From Methanothrix thermoacetophila PT (GTDB taxonomy: Archaea; Halobacteriota; Methanosarcinia; Methanotrichales; Methanotrichaceae): a stretch of 64,000 nt of DNA. The position numbers and the translations under genes were made by a program. The notes beneath the pieces are model-generated. The model was not told the DNA's origin, searched no databases, and saw nothing but the letters and a program-made list of their open reading frames with translations. Where the stretch lies: positions 744,001 through 808,000 of the forward strand of contig NC_008553.1 in NCBI RefSeq assembly GCF_000014945.1, in the 5' to 3' direction. Shown here piece after piece: positions 1 to 7,806 of the stretch; position 1 is the stretch's first letter; every line of letters starts with the position of its first letter.

Positions 1-76
1 CAAGCGCAATCAGCGATGAGAGAAGCAGGATCGAGCCTGCGACTGCGAGCGCTGCTGTTCTTTTATCAGTATCCAC
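1..76 (-). CDS. pstA: Phosphate ABC transporter permease PstA, N-terminal fragment
   Basis: Only the first 25 codons lie in the window; the gene runs off the left edge. It opens with GTG at 76-74, overlapping the end of pstC, and a strong AGGAGG-type ribosome site sits about 5 nt upstream inside pstC. The visible peptide has a short charged start (DTDKR) followed by a hydrophobic stretch, as expected for the first membrane segment of an ABC permease. The assignment rests mainly on position: PstC is normally followed by its partner PstA, and the two form the channel of the high-affinity phosphate importer. The fragment is too short to confirm the family from sequence alone. Confidence 0.65.
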   Translation of the reverse strand, partial: MDTDKRTAALAVAGSILLLSSLIAL

Positions 77-971
77 CAAACCTCCTCCTGATGCGCTCTC
101 TGGCCAGGTCTCCTATCACGCTCAGTATCGATACTATTGTGAGAAGCATCAGCCCCACTGCAAAGAGCGCATGGTAGTGCAGGGAACCATGTGCCACCTC
201 ACCCATCTCCCCGGCTATGACAGATGTGAACGTCGCGCCCCGATCGAATACATCGTATATCGGGGTGGGTATCCGGGCGATGTTTCCAACCACCAGCAGC
301 ACAGCCATGGTCTCGCCGATTATGTTGCCTATGTTCAGAAGCACTGCTGCTGTTATCCCCGACGATGCTGCTGGAAGCACAACATATCTTATCGTCTGCC
401 ATCTCGTCGCTCCGAGAGCCATCGAGCCCTCCTTGAACTCGTTCGGCACAGCCCTAAGCGCATCCTCGCATATCGTCGTTATCGAGGGTATGAACATCAC
501 ACCAAGCAGTATTGCGCCAGCAAGTATAGATCTGCCTGTGAGCATATCAAATGTGTTACCCAGGTACGGCACGAGGATTATAATGCCGAGGAACCCGTAG
601 ACTATAGACGGCACGCCGGCGAGCAGCTCAACTGCTGGCTTCAGCACAGCCCTGGTCCTAGGCCCAGAGAGCTCTGCGAGATATATTGCAAGGGGTATGC
701 CCACCGACATGTTTATCGCCAGGGCGAGTATCGCGACCAGGAGTGTATTTACTATCAGTGGGCGCATCCCGAAGATGTTTCCAGACGAGTGCCATTTCTC
801 GCCCAGGACCAGGTTCAGCACTCCAACCTCGAAGATGGCTGGCAGGCTCTCCCGTATGAGGTACGCGAAAATAAGAATCATGATGGCGATGGACGCCACT
901 GCTGTAATGAGGAGTAATGACTCTATGATCCTCTCTGTCAGACTTCTCAGAGCGGTAGGCAAAACGCTCAT
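66..971 (-). CDS. pstC: Phosphate ABC transporter permease PstC
   Basis: A 301-residue integral membrane protein with about six hydrophobic segments. PstC hallmarks are visible: the segment around ELLAGVPSIVYGFLG, the cytoplasmic coupling loop EFKEGSMALGATRWQTI, and GETMAVLLVVGN near the end. PstC and PstA together form the transmembrane path of the phosphate importer, energised by PstB and fed by the binding protein PstS. I chose the ATG at 971; an ATG nine codons upstream (998) is possible. A TATA-like stretch at about 1013-1030 fits a short leader to either start. No pstS lies upstream, where a divergent gene begins instead, so the binding protein is encoded elsewhere or downstream of pstA. 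Family assignment is firm; the start is less so. Confidence 0.9.
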   Translation of the reverse strand: MSVLPTALRSLTERIIESLLLITAVASIAIMILIFAYLIRESLPAIFEVGVLNLVLGEKWHSSGNIFGMRPLIVNTLLVAILALAINMSVGIPLAIYLAELSGPRTRAVLKPAVELLAGVPSIVYGFLGIIILVPYLGNTFDMLTGRSILAGAILLGVMFIPSITTICEDALRAVPNEFKEGSMALGATRWQTIRYVVLPAASSGITAAVLLNIGNIIGETMAVLLVVGNIARIPTPIYDVFDRGATFTSVIAGEMGEVAHGSLHYHALFAVGLMLLTIVSILSVIGDLARERIRRRFGGY

Positions 972-1237
972 ACAATCCCAGAGATCGGTGTGCAGCATAA
1001 AGATCTTGTCTATATTCAGTATATAGATACATGACCTTGATCACCATCCTAAGAGGCCTTGCTGAGATATGCAGATCGGGATCGAGCTGTACAGCAATCC
1101 GAATCCACGCGCTAGAAGCTGCAAGGAGTGAAGTGTTTGGCCTGCATGATACGATCCTCATCTGAGATGCATCGACTCCGCTGAAGCAGTTGCTGAGATT
1201 TGTCAGACATTTGTAACTAAAGGTTCATCTGGTTGCT

Positions 1238-1260
1238 TCATCACATCCGGGATGTGATGA
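1238..1260. promoter_or_regulatory. Perfect 23-nt palindrome, candidate operator
   Basis: Two 11-nt arms (TCATCACATCC and its exact reverse complement) are separated by one base. The site ends 22 nt before the probable start codon of the ACT-domain gene at 1283, in the divergent region shared with pstC. Its size, symmetry and promoter-proximal position suit a dimeric helix-turn-helix regulator; a short RNA hairpin is the alternative. The DNA symmetry is seen directly and the regulator is inferred. Confidence 0.55.
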
Positions 1261-1282
1261 GTTCCAAAGCATGGGGGATGAT

Positions 1283-1951
1283 ATGAGCTTTGCGATAAAC
1301 ATAATATGCGAGGACAGGCCAGGGATGCTGCGCGATATAGCAGGCGTGGTGGCGGATCACGGCGGCAACATCGTCTACACCCAGCAGTTTGTCCTGGACA
1401 GAGGCGTGAACAAAGGAAAGGGGACGGTGTACATGGAAATCGAGGGGGATGTGCGTGGTGGAATCGAGGGCATGGTCGAGGCCCTCAGATCGATGCCCAT
1501 GGTATACGAGGTCACCGTGCACCCATCCTTCAACCAGATCTACGGCTCGCGCGTCATAATCATAGGAGGGGGTGCTCAGGTCGCCCAGGCCGCCGTGGGA
1601 GCGGTGAGCGAGGCTGACAGGCACAACCTGCGGGGGGAAAGGATAAGCGTCGACACGATCCCGCTCGTGGGAGAGGACGCGATCGCCGATGCGGTGAGCG
1701 CTGTGGGCAGGCTCCACAGGGCCTCGATTTTAATCCTGGCCGGCGCTCTGATGGGCGGGCGCATAACAGAGGAGGTGGCGAAGCTCCAGAAGGAGGGGAT
1801 ACCCGTCATAGCGCTGAAGATGGCGGGCACTGTGCCAAAGCAGGCGGATCTGGTCGTCACGGATCCGATTCAGGCTGGCACCTTCGCGGTCATGCATGTC
1901 GCCAGGACCGCTGTGTTCGATATAAACAGGGTGAGGGGCATGGAGTTCTAG
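1283..1951 (+). CDS. ACT-domain protein with DUF5612-type C-terminal domain
   Basis: A 222-residue soluble protein. Residues 1-80 form an ACT domain, recognisable by the CEDRPGMLRDIAGVVADHGGNI pattern typical of amino-acid-binding regulatory modules. The remainder contains Gly-rich (IIIGGGAQVAQAA) and TIPLVGEDAIADAV segments found in a methanogen-specific C-terminal domain that I recall as DUF5612. The ATG at 1283 is preceded by GGGGGATG at good spacing; an upstream ATG at 1271 has no ribosome site. ACT domains sense amino acids or other small ligands, so a regulatory role is likely, but the partner is unknown. The 3' end overlaps the convergent glutaredoxin gene by 4 nt. A perfect palindrome lies just upstream. 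Confidence 0.75.
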   Translation: MSFAINIICEDRPGMLRDIAGVVADHGGNIVYTQQFVLDRGVNKGKGTVYMEIEGDVRGGIEGMVEALRSMPMVYEVTVHPSFNQIYGSRVIIIGGGAQVAQAAVGAVSEADRHNLRGERISVDTIPLVGEDAIADAVSAVGRLHRASILILAGALMGGRITEEVAKLQKEGIPVIALKMAGTVPKQADLVVTDPIQAGTFAVMHVARTAVFDINRVRGMEF

Positions 1952-2184
1952 AGCTTCAGCTCCTTGAGACGATCCCCATCGAATAGATCTCCGGTCGTGT
2001 AGAACCTCCCGTCCATTTCGAGAACAGGAGCTGACATCGTGAATACTCCATTGACCCTGAGCTCCGTGAGGGCCTCGGCCGTGGTCATATCGACCTCCTC
2101 AAAGCTCACACCCTTGCTCTCAAGAAACGCCTTCAGCTGCTCGCATCTAGGGCAATCAGGCGTTGTGTAGATCCTGCATGTCAA
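1948..2184 (-). CDS. Glutaredoxin-like thiol-disulfide protein
   Basis: A 78-residue protein starting at TTG (2184), read with GGTGAGG just upstream; the longer ATG frame would run through the preceding gene. It opens TCRIYTTPDCPRCEQLKAFLESKGV, the beta-alpha start of a glutaredoxin/NrdH fold with a CPRC active site at about residues 11-14, and has the cis-Pro segment (MSAPVLEMDGRFYTTGD) near residue 60. Such proteins pass electrons between thiols in the cytoplasm. The gene begins 5 nt after the stop of the Cys-rich gene at 2190-2522, so the two are almost certainly co-transcribed and probably work together. The C-terminus overlaps the convergent ACT gene by 4 nt. Confidence 0.85.
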   Translation of the reverse strand: MTCRIYTTPDCPRCEQLKAFLESKGVSFEEVDMTTAEALTELRVNGVFTMSAPVLEMDGRFYTTGDLFDGDRLKELKL

Positions 2185-2189
2185 ACACC

Positions 2190-2522
2190 TCACCTCAGAG
2201 ACATGGGGTAATCCCTGTCCGCCCATACAGCATATCCCTGGCTCACAGCGCGCTCTGCGCACTCCCTGCAGCACGAGAAGTTCGCAAAGTACTCGACGCC
2301 GTTCATCTCGTATTCAAACACATTGTTGATGCTGAAACCGCATATCCTTCTGAAGTCCTCGCCCATGCAGAAGAAATCGTTCGCCACCTCAGGAGGGCAC
2401 TCCTCCAGATACCAGTCCTTCGGCACAAGCACAGGCAGAATGGCCATGTCCATCCCGCAGCCACACGGGCCGTAGCAGTCCTCAGGCCCCAGGAAGACTA
2501 TCGCCTTGTTGACAGGAGGCAA
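2190..2522 (-). CDS. Cys-rich protein of unknown function, glutaredoxin partner
   Basis: About 110 residues with nine cysteines. They fall in an N-terminal cluster (DCYGPCGCGMD), three single positions (EECPP, FFCMG, RICGF) and a C-terminal CCREC motif. I do not recognise the family. The cysteine pattern suggests a metal or iron-sulfur site or a multi-thiol redox relay. The TTG at 2522 has GAGGTGAG at ideal spacing; a GTG at 2531 overlaps that ribosome site and is less likely. The downstream glutaredoxin gene starts 5 nt after the stop, which argues for a shared thiol-redox function. No signal peptide or membrane segment is visible. Confidence 0.6.
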   Translation of the reverse strand: MPPVNKAIVFLGPEDCYGPCGCGMDMAILPVLVPKDWYLEECPPEVANDFFCMGEDFRRICGFSINNVFEYEMNGVEYFANFSCCRECAERAVSQGYAVWADRDYPMSLR

Positions 2523-2656
2523 CTGACTCACCTCTTATGATGAAATGAGCACCTTGAGCTCCACAGAATCTGTGTCAGGATCGCATTTTAAGTTGTTGGC
2601 GCACGGGACTCAAATGCAACCCATAGGAGATTTGGCATGCCACCAGCCGCTGTATT

Positions 2657-3151
2657 TCAAATGTGGTCTCCACATCTGTATCTGCATGCACTATACACCT
2701 CTGAAATGATCGCGTGGCTCAGCCTGTAGCATCCCCTGCTTCTTGGGATTTCCGGATAGCTCTCGAGCGTCTCGATGCTCAGGCATGATGCGCCTGAGTC
2801 GCGGATCTCCTTCAAGACCGACCATGGTATCAGACGAGCGCTTTTCGATCTGCCCCTTCCTCCCCGAAACTCAATCGCCAGCACCCCTGTGCGACCGGAT
2901 AGCTCTATGAACCTGCTCTCTCTGTCGATCTGGTCTGGTGAGAAGTGCTGCTTGAAATAGAGGGGACCTTCCATGGAAAGGCTCTTGCACTCTATCGCGA
3001 GGTAATACTCCGGGTATCTTGAGTCAACGAGCACATCCATGTGCTGCGCTGAGAACCTGGCCTGCCTGAGCCTGTATGCGATCGCCTCGATCTTCTCCTC
3101 CTCAAAGAATGTGTTGAACGCCCTCACAATCGCCCATTCGAAATCCGCCAA
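2657..3151 (-). CDS. PD-(D/E)XK nuclease-like protein (Hjc-like)
   Basis: A 164-residue protein with a TTG start preceded by GAGGGG. The N-terminal half reads like an archaeal Holliday-junction-resolvase or recB-type nuclease fold. A helix (FEWAIVRAFNTFFEEEK) is followed by a beta strand ending in Asp (MDVLVDSR) and then IECKS, which fits the D...ExK catalytic signature. A later segment (VLAIEFRGGRGRS) gives another core strand. The exact family is uncertain: it could be a resolvase relative or an uncharacterised methanogen nuclease. It is transcribed away from the tiny SAP-like gene at 3224, from a shared 70-nt intergenic region. Cytoplasmic. Confidence 0.55.
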   Translation of the reverse strand: MADFEWAIVRAFNTFFEEEKIEAIAYRLRQARFSAQHMDVLVDSRYPEYYLAIECKSLSMEGPLYFKQHFSPDQIDRESRFIELSGRTGVLAIEFRGGRGRSKSARLIPWSVLKEIRDSGASCLSIETLESYPEIPRSRGCYRLSHAIISEVYSACRYRCGDHI

Positions 3152-3223
3152 GCAAAACCCCTCTGAGAGAGCAATCGATATGTTTATGATTCTTGTGATC
3201 TAAAAAAACAGAGGTGGTTTCCC

Positions 3224-3376
3224 TTGGACGCTGAGGAGATTGCAGCAAAATACACCATGAAGGATCTCAGGCCGATTGCCAAGAAGTACGGTATCCCGAC
3301 CCGATGCGTTAAGAAGATAGATATCGTCAAGCAGCTTCCTCCTGAAGCGCTGGAGGAGCTGGAGAAGAAGAGCTGA
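3224..3376 (+). CDS. 50-residue SAP-like helix-extension-helix protein
   Basis: A small ORF starting with TTG at 3224 and preceded by GAGGTGG at 7-nt spacing. The peptide MDAEEIAAKYTMKDLRPIAK continues with a KKYGI...KKIDIVKQL pattern. That matches the two-helix SAP or Rho-N-terminal-like module (L..IAK..GI....KK.DIV..L) used for nucleic-acid binding. It is highly charged and has no membrane segment. The clear ribosome site, the coding-like composition and the divergent arrangement with a nuclease-like gene support a real gene. Binding DNA or RNA is inferred from the motif; the partner is unknown. Confidence 0.6.
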   Translation: MDAEEIAAKYTMKDLRPIAKKYGIPTRCVKKIDIVKQLPPEALEELEKKS

Positions 3377-3497
3377 GAACCCCGGGTGCTGGATCATAGA
3401 TGGCACTGTTGGGTAATCATCTGGTGGAATCGCTGGAGCCACTCGGAGATGTGAGATTCCGTGTGATTCTTGCAAACACCGCGTGTTCAGGATTATC

Positions 3498-4145
3498 ATG
3501 AACAATATCGGTCGACTTGTTCGTGCCAAAGCAGCAGATGAAGCATGGCGGCGTGGCCTGAACATCATATGGCGGCAGGGCGCCGAGATCGAGGACGAGA
3601 GGGGCTCCAGGACGAAGGAGCTGATGAACCTAATGGTGGTAATAGAGGACGCCAGCTCCTGCATCGCTCCACGCGAGTACTCATGGACAGAGGAGCGGCT
3701 GGATGAATATGCATCACAGCTGCTTTCACCTGAGAACCCGGGGTTCGAGTACACCTACGGAGAGCGCCTCAGGTCGTGGAACGGAGAAGTGGACCAGATC
3801 GCTGAGATCGTGAATCGCCTGAAGAGAAACCCCAGGACGAGAAGGGCGACCGCGGTGACCTGGATCCCTCAGGTAGACCACAAAAGGGAGGAGGTGCCGT
3901 GCATGGTCGTCTGCGATTTCAAAATAAGATCCAGCAGGCTAAACCTGACCGTGATGTTCAGGAGCCACGACTTCGCCGGAGCGTATCCAGCGAATGTGTA
4001 CGCCCTATCAAAACTCCTCCATCATGTCTCAAGGGAGTCAGGAAGCGTACCAGGGAGCTTAACCACGCTCAGCGCATCCGCCCACATCTACGAGCACGAC
4101 TGGGACTGGGTGGAGGGTCTGATCGTGGGAGTAGAAGAACGGTAG
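3498..4145 (+). CDS. thyA: Thymidylate synthase, archaeal ThyA type
   Basis: A 215-residue enzyme that methylates dUMP to dTMP. Recognisable segments are DERGSRTKELMNLMV, SPENPGFEYTYGERLR, RRATAVTW, the active-site EVPCMVV (nucleophile Cys135) and the nucleotide-binding RSHDFAGAYPANVYAL. The length fits the short archaeal family, which uses a pterin C1 carrier different from bacterial folate. I chose ATG 3498 because family members begin just before the LVRAKAADEAW segment; the GTG at 3483 is an alternative. A 33-codon reading frame (3400-3501) ends in a TGA that overlaps this ATG, so translation may be coupled. A transposon-end remnant follows downstream. Confidence 0.93.
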   Translation: MNNIGRLVRAKAADEAWRRGLNIIWRQGAEIEDERGSRTKELMNLMVVIEDASSCIAPREYSWTEERLDEYASQLLSPENPGFEYTYGERLRSWNGEVDQIAEIVNRLKRNPRTRRATAVTWIPQVDHKREEVPCMVVCDFKIRSSRLNLTVMFRSHDFAGAYPANVYALSKLLHHVSRESGSVPGSLTTLSASAHIYEHDWDWVEGLIVGVEER

Positions 4146-4316
4146 CAGGCAATCTAATTTGAGTTCGTGGATCGACCTGTCCCCACATGCGGTGTCCGAG
4201 AGTACGAAGACATTCATCCATCAGATCACACGGCCAGCTCAGTGCTCCGATAGCACATCATCGTGTATATTTCACTCTTGGGAGAGGAGAGGGCGCAGCG
4301 GGAAGTCCCCGGATGA

Positions 4317-4352
4317 GAGCGAAGCCCTACCCTTCAGGATAGGGTAGTTCAC
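4317..4352 (+). mobile_element. IS200/IS605-type right-end remnant with hairpin
   Basis: The segment reads GAAGCCCTACCCTTCAGG and continues to GGGTAGTTCAC, a layout seen at the right ends of archaeal IS200/IS605 (orfB-type) elements. It contains a 7-bp stem, CTACCCT (4327-4333) paired with AGGGTAG (4341-4347), closed by a 7-nt loop and followed by a T-run at 4353-4358. The T-run may also make it a transcription terminator for thyA. No transposase remains nearby. A short frame upstream (ending at 4347) may be the decayed C-terminus of OrfB. Confidence 0.5.
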
Positions 4353-4374
4353 TTTTTTCGGCTCTCGATGCAAT

Positions 4375-4791
4375 CTAATCCAGGTATTTCCTGACCCTGC
4401 TCATCAGAATCTGCTTCGGATACGCTCCCACGAGCCTGTCGACGAGCCTGCCGTTCCTGAAGACCAGGAGTGTCGGTATTGCAGTTATACCGTACTTTCT
4501 CGATGTGAGCGGATTCTGATCCACATTCAGCTTCCCGAATACCACGCGTCCCTTCAGCTCGCGTGCCATCTCGTCTATCACAGGCGCGATCGCCCTGCAC
4601 GGCCCACACCACTCTGCCCAGCAATCAACCACGAATACGGGATACTGCCTTATTCCGGCATCGATGCTGCTGTCCGTCACCAGAACCGGCCTGTCTGGGT
4701 ACTCTATGGTGGGCGTTCCCTGCGATCTCGCAGCCAGCTCGCGCTTCAGCTCCTCGAGCTTCTTTCTCCTTATCTCATCCAGCTCATCCAT
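4375..4791 (-). CDS. trxA: Thioredoxin with N-terminal helical extension
   Basis: A 138-residue protein. The first ~25 residues form a charged helix (DELDEIRRKKLEELKREL), followed by a classical thioredoxin fold with the WCGPC active site at residues 61-65 and the cis-Pro segment ITAIPTLLVFRNGR. It acts as a cytoplasmic dithiol-disulfide reductant. The ATG at 4791 has GGAGG upstream. It overlaps the end of the DUF1638 gene by 8 nt, so the two are translationally coupled. The extended helix is longer than in typical thioredoxins and might mediate docking or membrane association. In methanogens these proteins take electrons from ferredoxin- or F420-dependent reductases (general knowledge, not visible here). 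Confidence 0.92.
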   Translation of the reverse strand: MDELDEIRRKKLEELKRELAARSQGTPTIEYPDRPVLVTDSSIDAGIRQYPVFVVDCWAEWCGPCRAIAPVIDEMARELKGRVVFGKLNVDQNPLTSRKYGITAIPTLLVFRNGRLVDRLVGAYPKQILMSRVRKYLD

Positions 4792-5374
4792 AGCGAACCT
4801 CCAGCCTCTTCGCTGCATCAGATATGAGCGATCTGAAGTGATCAAGCTTTCCAGGGATTATGCTATACTGGAGGAGCGTGAAGTCCATGAACTCCAGAAG
4901 ATCATTCTCGTAATCCTCTGCATTTCCCAGCGTGTCTATGAATATCACGCCTTTGAAACATCCCATCTCGAGGCGGGCCTCCTCCATACCCCAGCCGAGA
5001 CGTCGGAATATGTCGCGCCAGCACTCGATCCATCCTGGAGTGAGGTAAAAGTACAGCCCCTCGGATGCGATCCTCTCAACCTCACGCCTTGTTATGAGCG
5101 CGTCTATGCAGTTCTGGCAGTCTATCAGCTCAGCCCTGTATCCCTCGAGAAGATCGTTCATCTTCGGGTGGCAGGCGCCGTAGACCACGATGATCATGTT
5201 ATCTTTACATGACTCCAGCGCCTCTCTCAGCTTGAGCGCCAGCTCATCGAAATCGACATGCAGACCTGGATCCAGATAAAGAGGATCGAAGGAGAAGTCC
5301 AGCTCACCGGCGATGCGCTCGATCTCCTTTTTGAAGACGCCGCATGCGACCATGGAGTAATCAGCGGTGCTCAT
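4784..5374 (-). CDS. DUF1638 family protein
   Basis: A 196-residue cytoplasmic protein with an AGGAGG ribosome site before the ATG. Diagnostic segments are MVACGVFKKEIERI, LYLDPGLHVDF, VVYGACHPKM and ELIDCQNCIDALI, with several conserved cysteines (YGACH, IDCQNC, IECW, MGCFKG). The family is known mainly from methanogens, often beside corrinoid methyltransferase genes, and its biochemical role is unsettled. Here it is instead fused by overlap to a thioredoxin gene, which suggests that its cysteines undergo redox cycling or carry a thiol-sensitive ligand. The family call is confident; the function is not. Confidence 0.8.
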   Translation of the reverse strand: MSTADYSMVACGVFKKEIERIAGELDFSFDPLYLDPGLHVDFDELALKLREALESCKDNMIIVVYGACHPKMNDLLEGYRAELIDCQNCIDALITRREVERIASEGLYFYLTPGWIECWRDIFRRLGWGMEEARLEMGCFKGVIFIDTLGNAEDYENDLLEFMDFTLLQYSIIPGKLDHFRSLISDAAKRLEVRYG

Positions 5375-5421
5375 AGAACCTCCTGTTGTGAATACCCCCT
5401 ACTGGCTGACAGTCCCACAGC

Positions 5422-6396
5422 TCACATGTACTCCAGCACTGTGCCGATTCGGAGATCTTTTGCCTTTCTGTAAACCAGGCTTGCCACTGCGATGTCCTGG
5501 ATGGCAAGGCCTGTGGAGTCGAAGATTGTTATCTCCCTCACGTCTTCCCTTCCTGGCATCTTTCCAGCGATGATCTCCCCGAGCTGGGCGTGTATCTCAT
5601 CGCTCCTGTACTCTCCTCTGGATATCGGGACGTTCACCTCTCCGGAGTGGATTGCCTGGGAGAGATCGTCGACGACCACCTTCGCTCGTCTCAGGAGCCT
5701 CGGGTCGAGCTCCTGCTTTCCAGGAGCGTCGGCACCGATAGCGTTGATGTGCGTCCCCTCCATGACCCAATCAGATCGCACGACAGGCTCTCTTGATGGA
5801 GTGGCTGTGACGAGTATGTCGCAGTCGCACGCATCCCGCCCATCGCTCACAGGGACACAATCGCAATCCAGGAAAGACCTCGCATCGGAGACGAACGCCA
5901 TCGCGCGCGCCTGGCTCTTATCAAGAACTCTTACAACATCAAGATCAAAGATCTTCGCGAGGGCCATGACCTGGGTCCTCGCCTGCGCTCCGGCGCCGAT
6001 GATGCCAACAGCTTTCGAATTCCGCCGGGCCAGGTACTTCGCCGCGATCCCGCCCGCGGCACCTGTGCGCACCGCTGTGAGATACGTGCCGCCCATCAGG
6101 GCCAGCGGGGCGCCGGTCTCAAAGGAATTCAAAATGATCACGGCCATCACAGAGGGCAGCCCCTTTTCTGGATTCCCTGGATGAGAGTTGACGATCTTGA
6201 CCCCAGTCGCTCCGAGCTTTTTGATGTATGCAGGCATCGTTCTGAGATCCCCATGCTCATAGTAGAGATACGACTTCGGCGGCATCTGTACATTCCCCAG
6301 TCCATGCTCTGCGAATGCAGATTCCACAGCGGGGATCGCATCCTCCATAGTGAGAATTGATTTAACGTCATCTTCTGAAAGCCAGAGTATCTCCAA
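5422..6396 (-). CDS. ala: Alanine dehydrogenase / ornithine cyclodeaminase family enzyme
   Basis: A 324-residue enzyme of the ornithine cyclodeaminase/mu-crystallin superfamily. It shows LWLSEDDVKSILTMEDAIPAV at the start, the substrate-binding MPAYIKKLGATGVKIVNSHPGNP, TAVRTGAAGGIAAKYLARR, the NAD-binding GIIGAGAQARTQ and HINAIGADAPGKQELD. Archaeal members of this length include the AF1665-type alanine dehydrogenase, which reversibly deaminates alanine to pyruvate. Ornithine cyclodeaminase activity cannot be excluded. The TTG at 6396 matches the family N-terminus; the longer open frame upstream is non-coding. It is divergent from the geranylgeranyl reductase gene with only 54 nt between starts. 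Confidence 0.85.
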   Translation of the reverse strand: MEILWLSEDDVKSILTMEDAIPAVESAFAEHGLGNVQMPPKSYLYYEHGDLRTMPAYIKKLGATGVKIVNSHPGNPEKGLPSVMAVIILNSFETGAPLALMGGTYLTAVRTGAAGGIAAKYLARRNSKAVGIIGAGAQARTQVMALAKIFDLDVVRVLDKSQARAMAFVSDARSFLDCDCVPVSDGRDACDCDILVTATPSREPVVRSDWVMEGTHINAIGADAPGKQELDPRLLRRAKVVVDDLSQAIHSGEVNVPISRGEYRSDEIHAQLGEIIAGKMPGREDVREITIFDSTGLAIQDIAVASLVYRKAKDLRIGTVLEYM

Positions 6397-6450
6397 GCTC
6401 AACACCGACACACAAAAAGATGTTATGTGAGATAATCTTAGCTGTGTTCG

Positions 6451-7611
6451 ATGGATATTTACGATGTCGCTGTGATCGGCGCAGGTCCTGCAGGGCTCAT
6501 GGCAGCGAAGCATGCTTCGATGTGCGGCGCCCGCACGATCGTTCTGGAGGAACACATGGCCATAGGATATCCTGTCCAGTGCGCAGGTCTCCTCGGGATC
6601 AGCGCGCTCGAGGCATCCGAAATTCAAACAGAGGGATTCCTTATAAATCCATTCAAGGGCGCGGTCTTCGTATCCCCGAACGGCTCCAGGCTTTCGTTCA
6701 AGTCTCCGAATGTCCGGGCATGGGCTGTAGACAGGAGACTCTTCGACAGGAGTATGGCATTGGCTGCTGTGCATCACGGGGTCGAGATCACGCTCAATGC
6801 GCATGTGAGGTCCCTGAGAAGATTAGGAGATCTCATGATTCTGCATCATGGCGATAAAGAGATAGCAGCGCGTGCCGTGATATCCGCTGAGGGCGTGAGG
6901 GCATCGATAGCGAGGCGCTCCGGCATCCCTCCTCCAAAACGCCTGCTATCTGGAGCCCAGGTTGAAGTTCCATTCGATGTAGATGACATCGAGTCGGTGG
7001 AGGTGCATCTAGGGAAAGACATCGCGCCAGGCCTCTTCGCATGGGTGATACCCATCTCCAGGAGCTCAGCGAGGATTGGGCTCTGCGCCACAGAAAGAGC
7101 GTGCCATTACCTCAAGAAGTTCCTCTCCTCAGACAGAATACGAAATAGGATCCTGGGTTCTCCAGTTGCACTTGTTGTTGGCGGTCTTCCACTCGGTCCT
7201 CCCGATAGAACAGTTGCAGATGGCCTGCTCGTCGTAGGGGATGCTGCAGCTCATGTGAAGCCCACATCCGGCGGCGGTGTGTACCCTGGGATCGTCTGCG
7301 GCCGCATCGCAGGAAGGATCGCAGCCGAGCATGTTTTAACTGGAGGGCAGCTTGAGAGATACGAGCGTGAATGGAGATCAGCTATCGGCAGAGAGATCTC
7401 TTTGGGAATGAGGGTCAACGATATCCTGAGACGCATGAGCGATAAGGAGATCGATATGGTGATAAGAACGATCGCATCCAGACCTGATGCCATACGCGCA
7501 ATTGAGGAACATGGAGATATAGACAGGCCGAGCCGCGTGCTGCTCCGGGTTCTGCCGATGATCTCACGCGACCTATCTTTTGTCAGCACGATTCTGAGGG
7601 TTATGTTCTGA
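6451..7611 (+). CDS. Geranylgeranyl reductase family FAD enzyme
   Basis: A 386-residue flavoprotein. It has an N-terminal FAD-binding motif (VAVIGAGPAGLMAAKHA), the PVQCAGLLG signature of the digeranylgeranylglycerophospholipid reductase family, and the second FAD motif GLLVVGDAAAHVKPTSGGGV. These enzymes saturate the isoprenoid chains of archaeal membrane lipids or of isoprenoid quinones such as methanophenazine. Archaea usually carry several paralogs, so the substrate here is open. ATG 6451 starts the motif at residue 7, as in the family. The gene appears monocistronic; the downstream gap carries a short transposon-end fragment. Confidence 0.88.
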   Translation: MDIYDVAVIGAGPAGLMAAKHASMCGARTIVLEEHMAIGYPVQCAGLLGISALEASEIQTEGFLINPFKGAVFVSPNGSRLSFKSPNVRAWAVDRRLFDRSMALAAVHHGVEITLNAHVRSLRRLGDLMILHHGDKEIAARAVISAEGVRASIARRSGIPPPKRLLSGAQVEVPFDVDDIESVEVHLGKDIAPGLFAWVIPISRSSARIGLCATERACHYLKKFLSSDRIRNRILGSPVALVVGGLPLGPPDRTVADGLLVVGDAAAHVKPTSGGGVYPGIVCGRIAGRIAAEHVLTGGQLERYEREWRSAIGREISLGMRVNDILRRMSDKEIDMVIRTIASRPDAIRAIEEHGDIDRPSRVLLRVLPMISRDLSFVSTILRVMF

Positions 7612-7777
7612 AAACATGTTCTGAGAATCAGTATGAGCACGCCTCAAAACATCCAGCAGACCCTGATAAAAAGCTCAGAACTTGAAGGCGCTACATGACC
7701 ACATATCGCAATGAATTGCTGATGGAGCTTTGAGAGAGCTTGCGCGAACCCAGCCATCCGTGATATGAAGTGGCATC

Positions 7778-7794
7778 GCGCAAACTCCAATCTT
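7778..7794 (+). repeat. 17-nt fragment shared with IS200/IS605-type ends
   Basis: GCGCAAACTCCAATCTT is identical to the 17 nt at 25572-25588, where it forms part of a fuller IS200/IS605-type end. Here only the 5' half survives, in the 195-nt space between two convergent genes. The rest of that space shows nothing I can assign. Confidence 0.4.
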
Positions 7795-7806
7795 AAGGGT
7801 TGCATC

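Noticed and set aside
171-917. Long plus-strand ORF opposite pstC
   Set aside because: It mirrors the codon pattern of the real minus-strand permease, has no ribosome site and its translation is Arg/His/Cys-rich without a family pattern.
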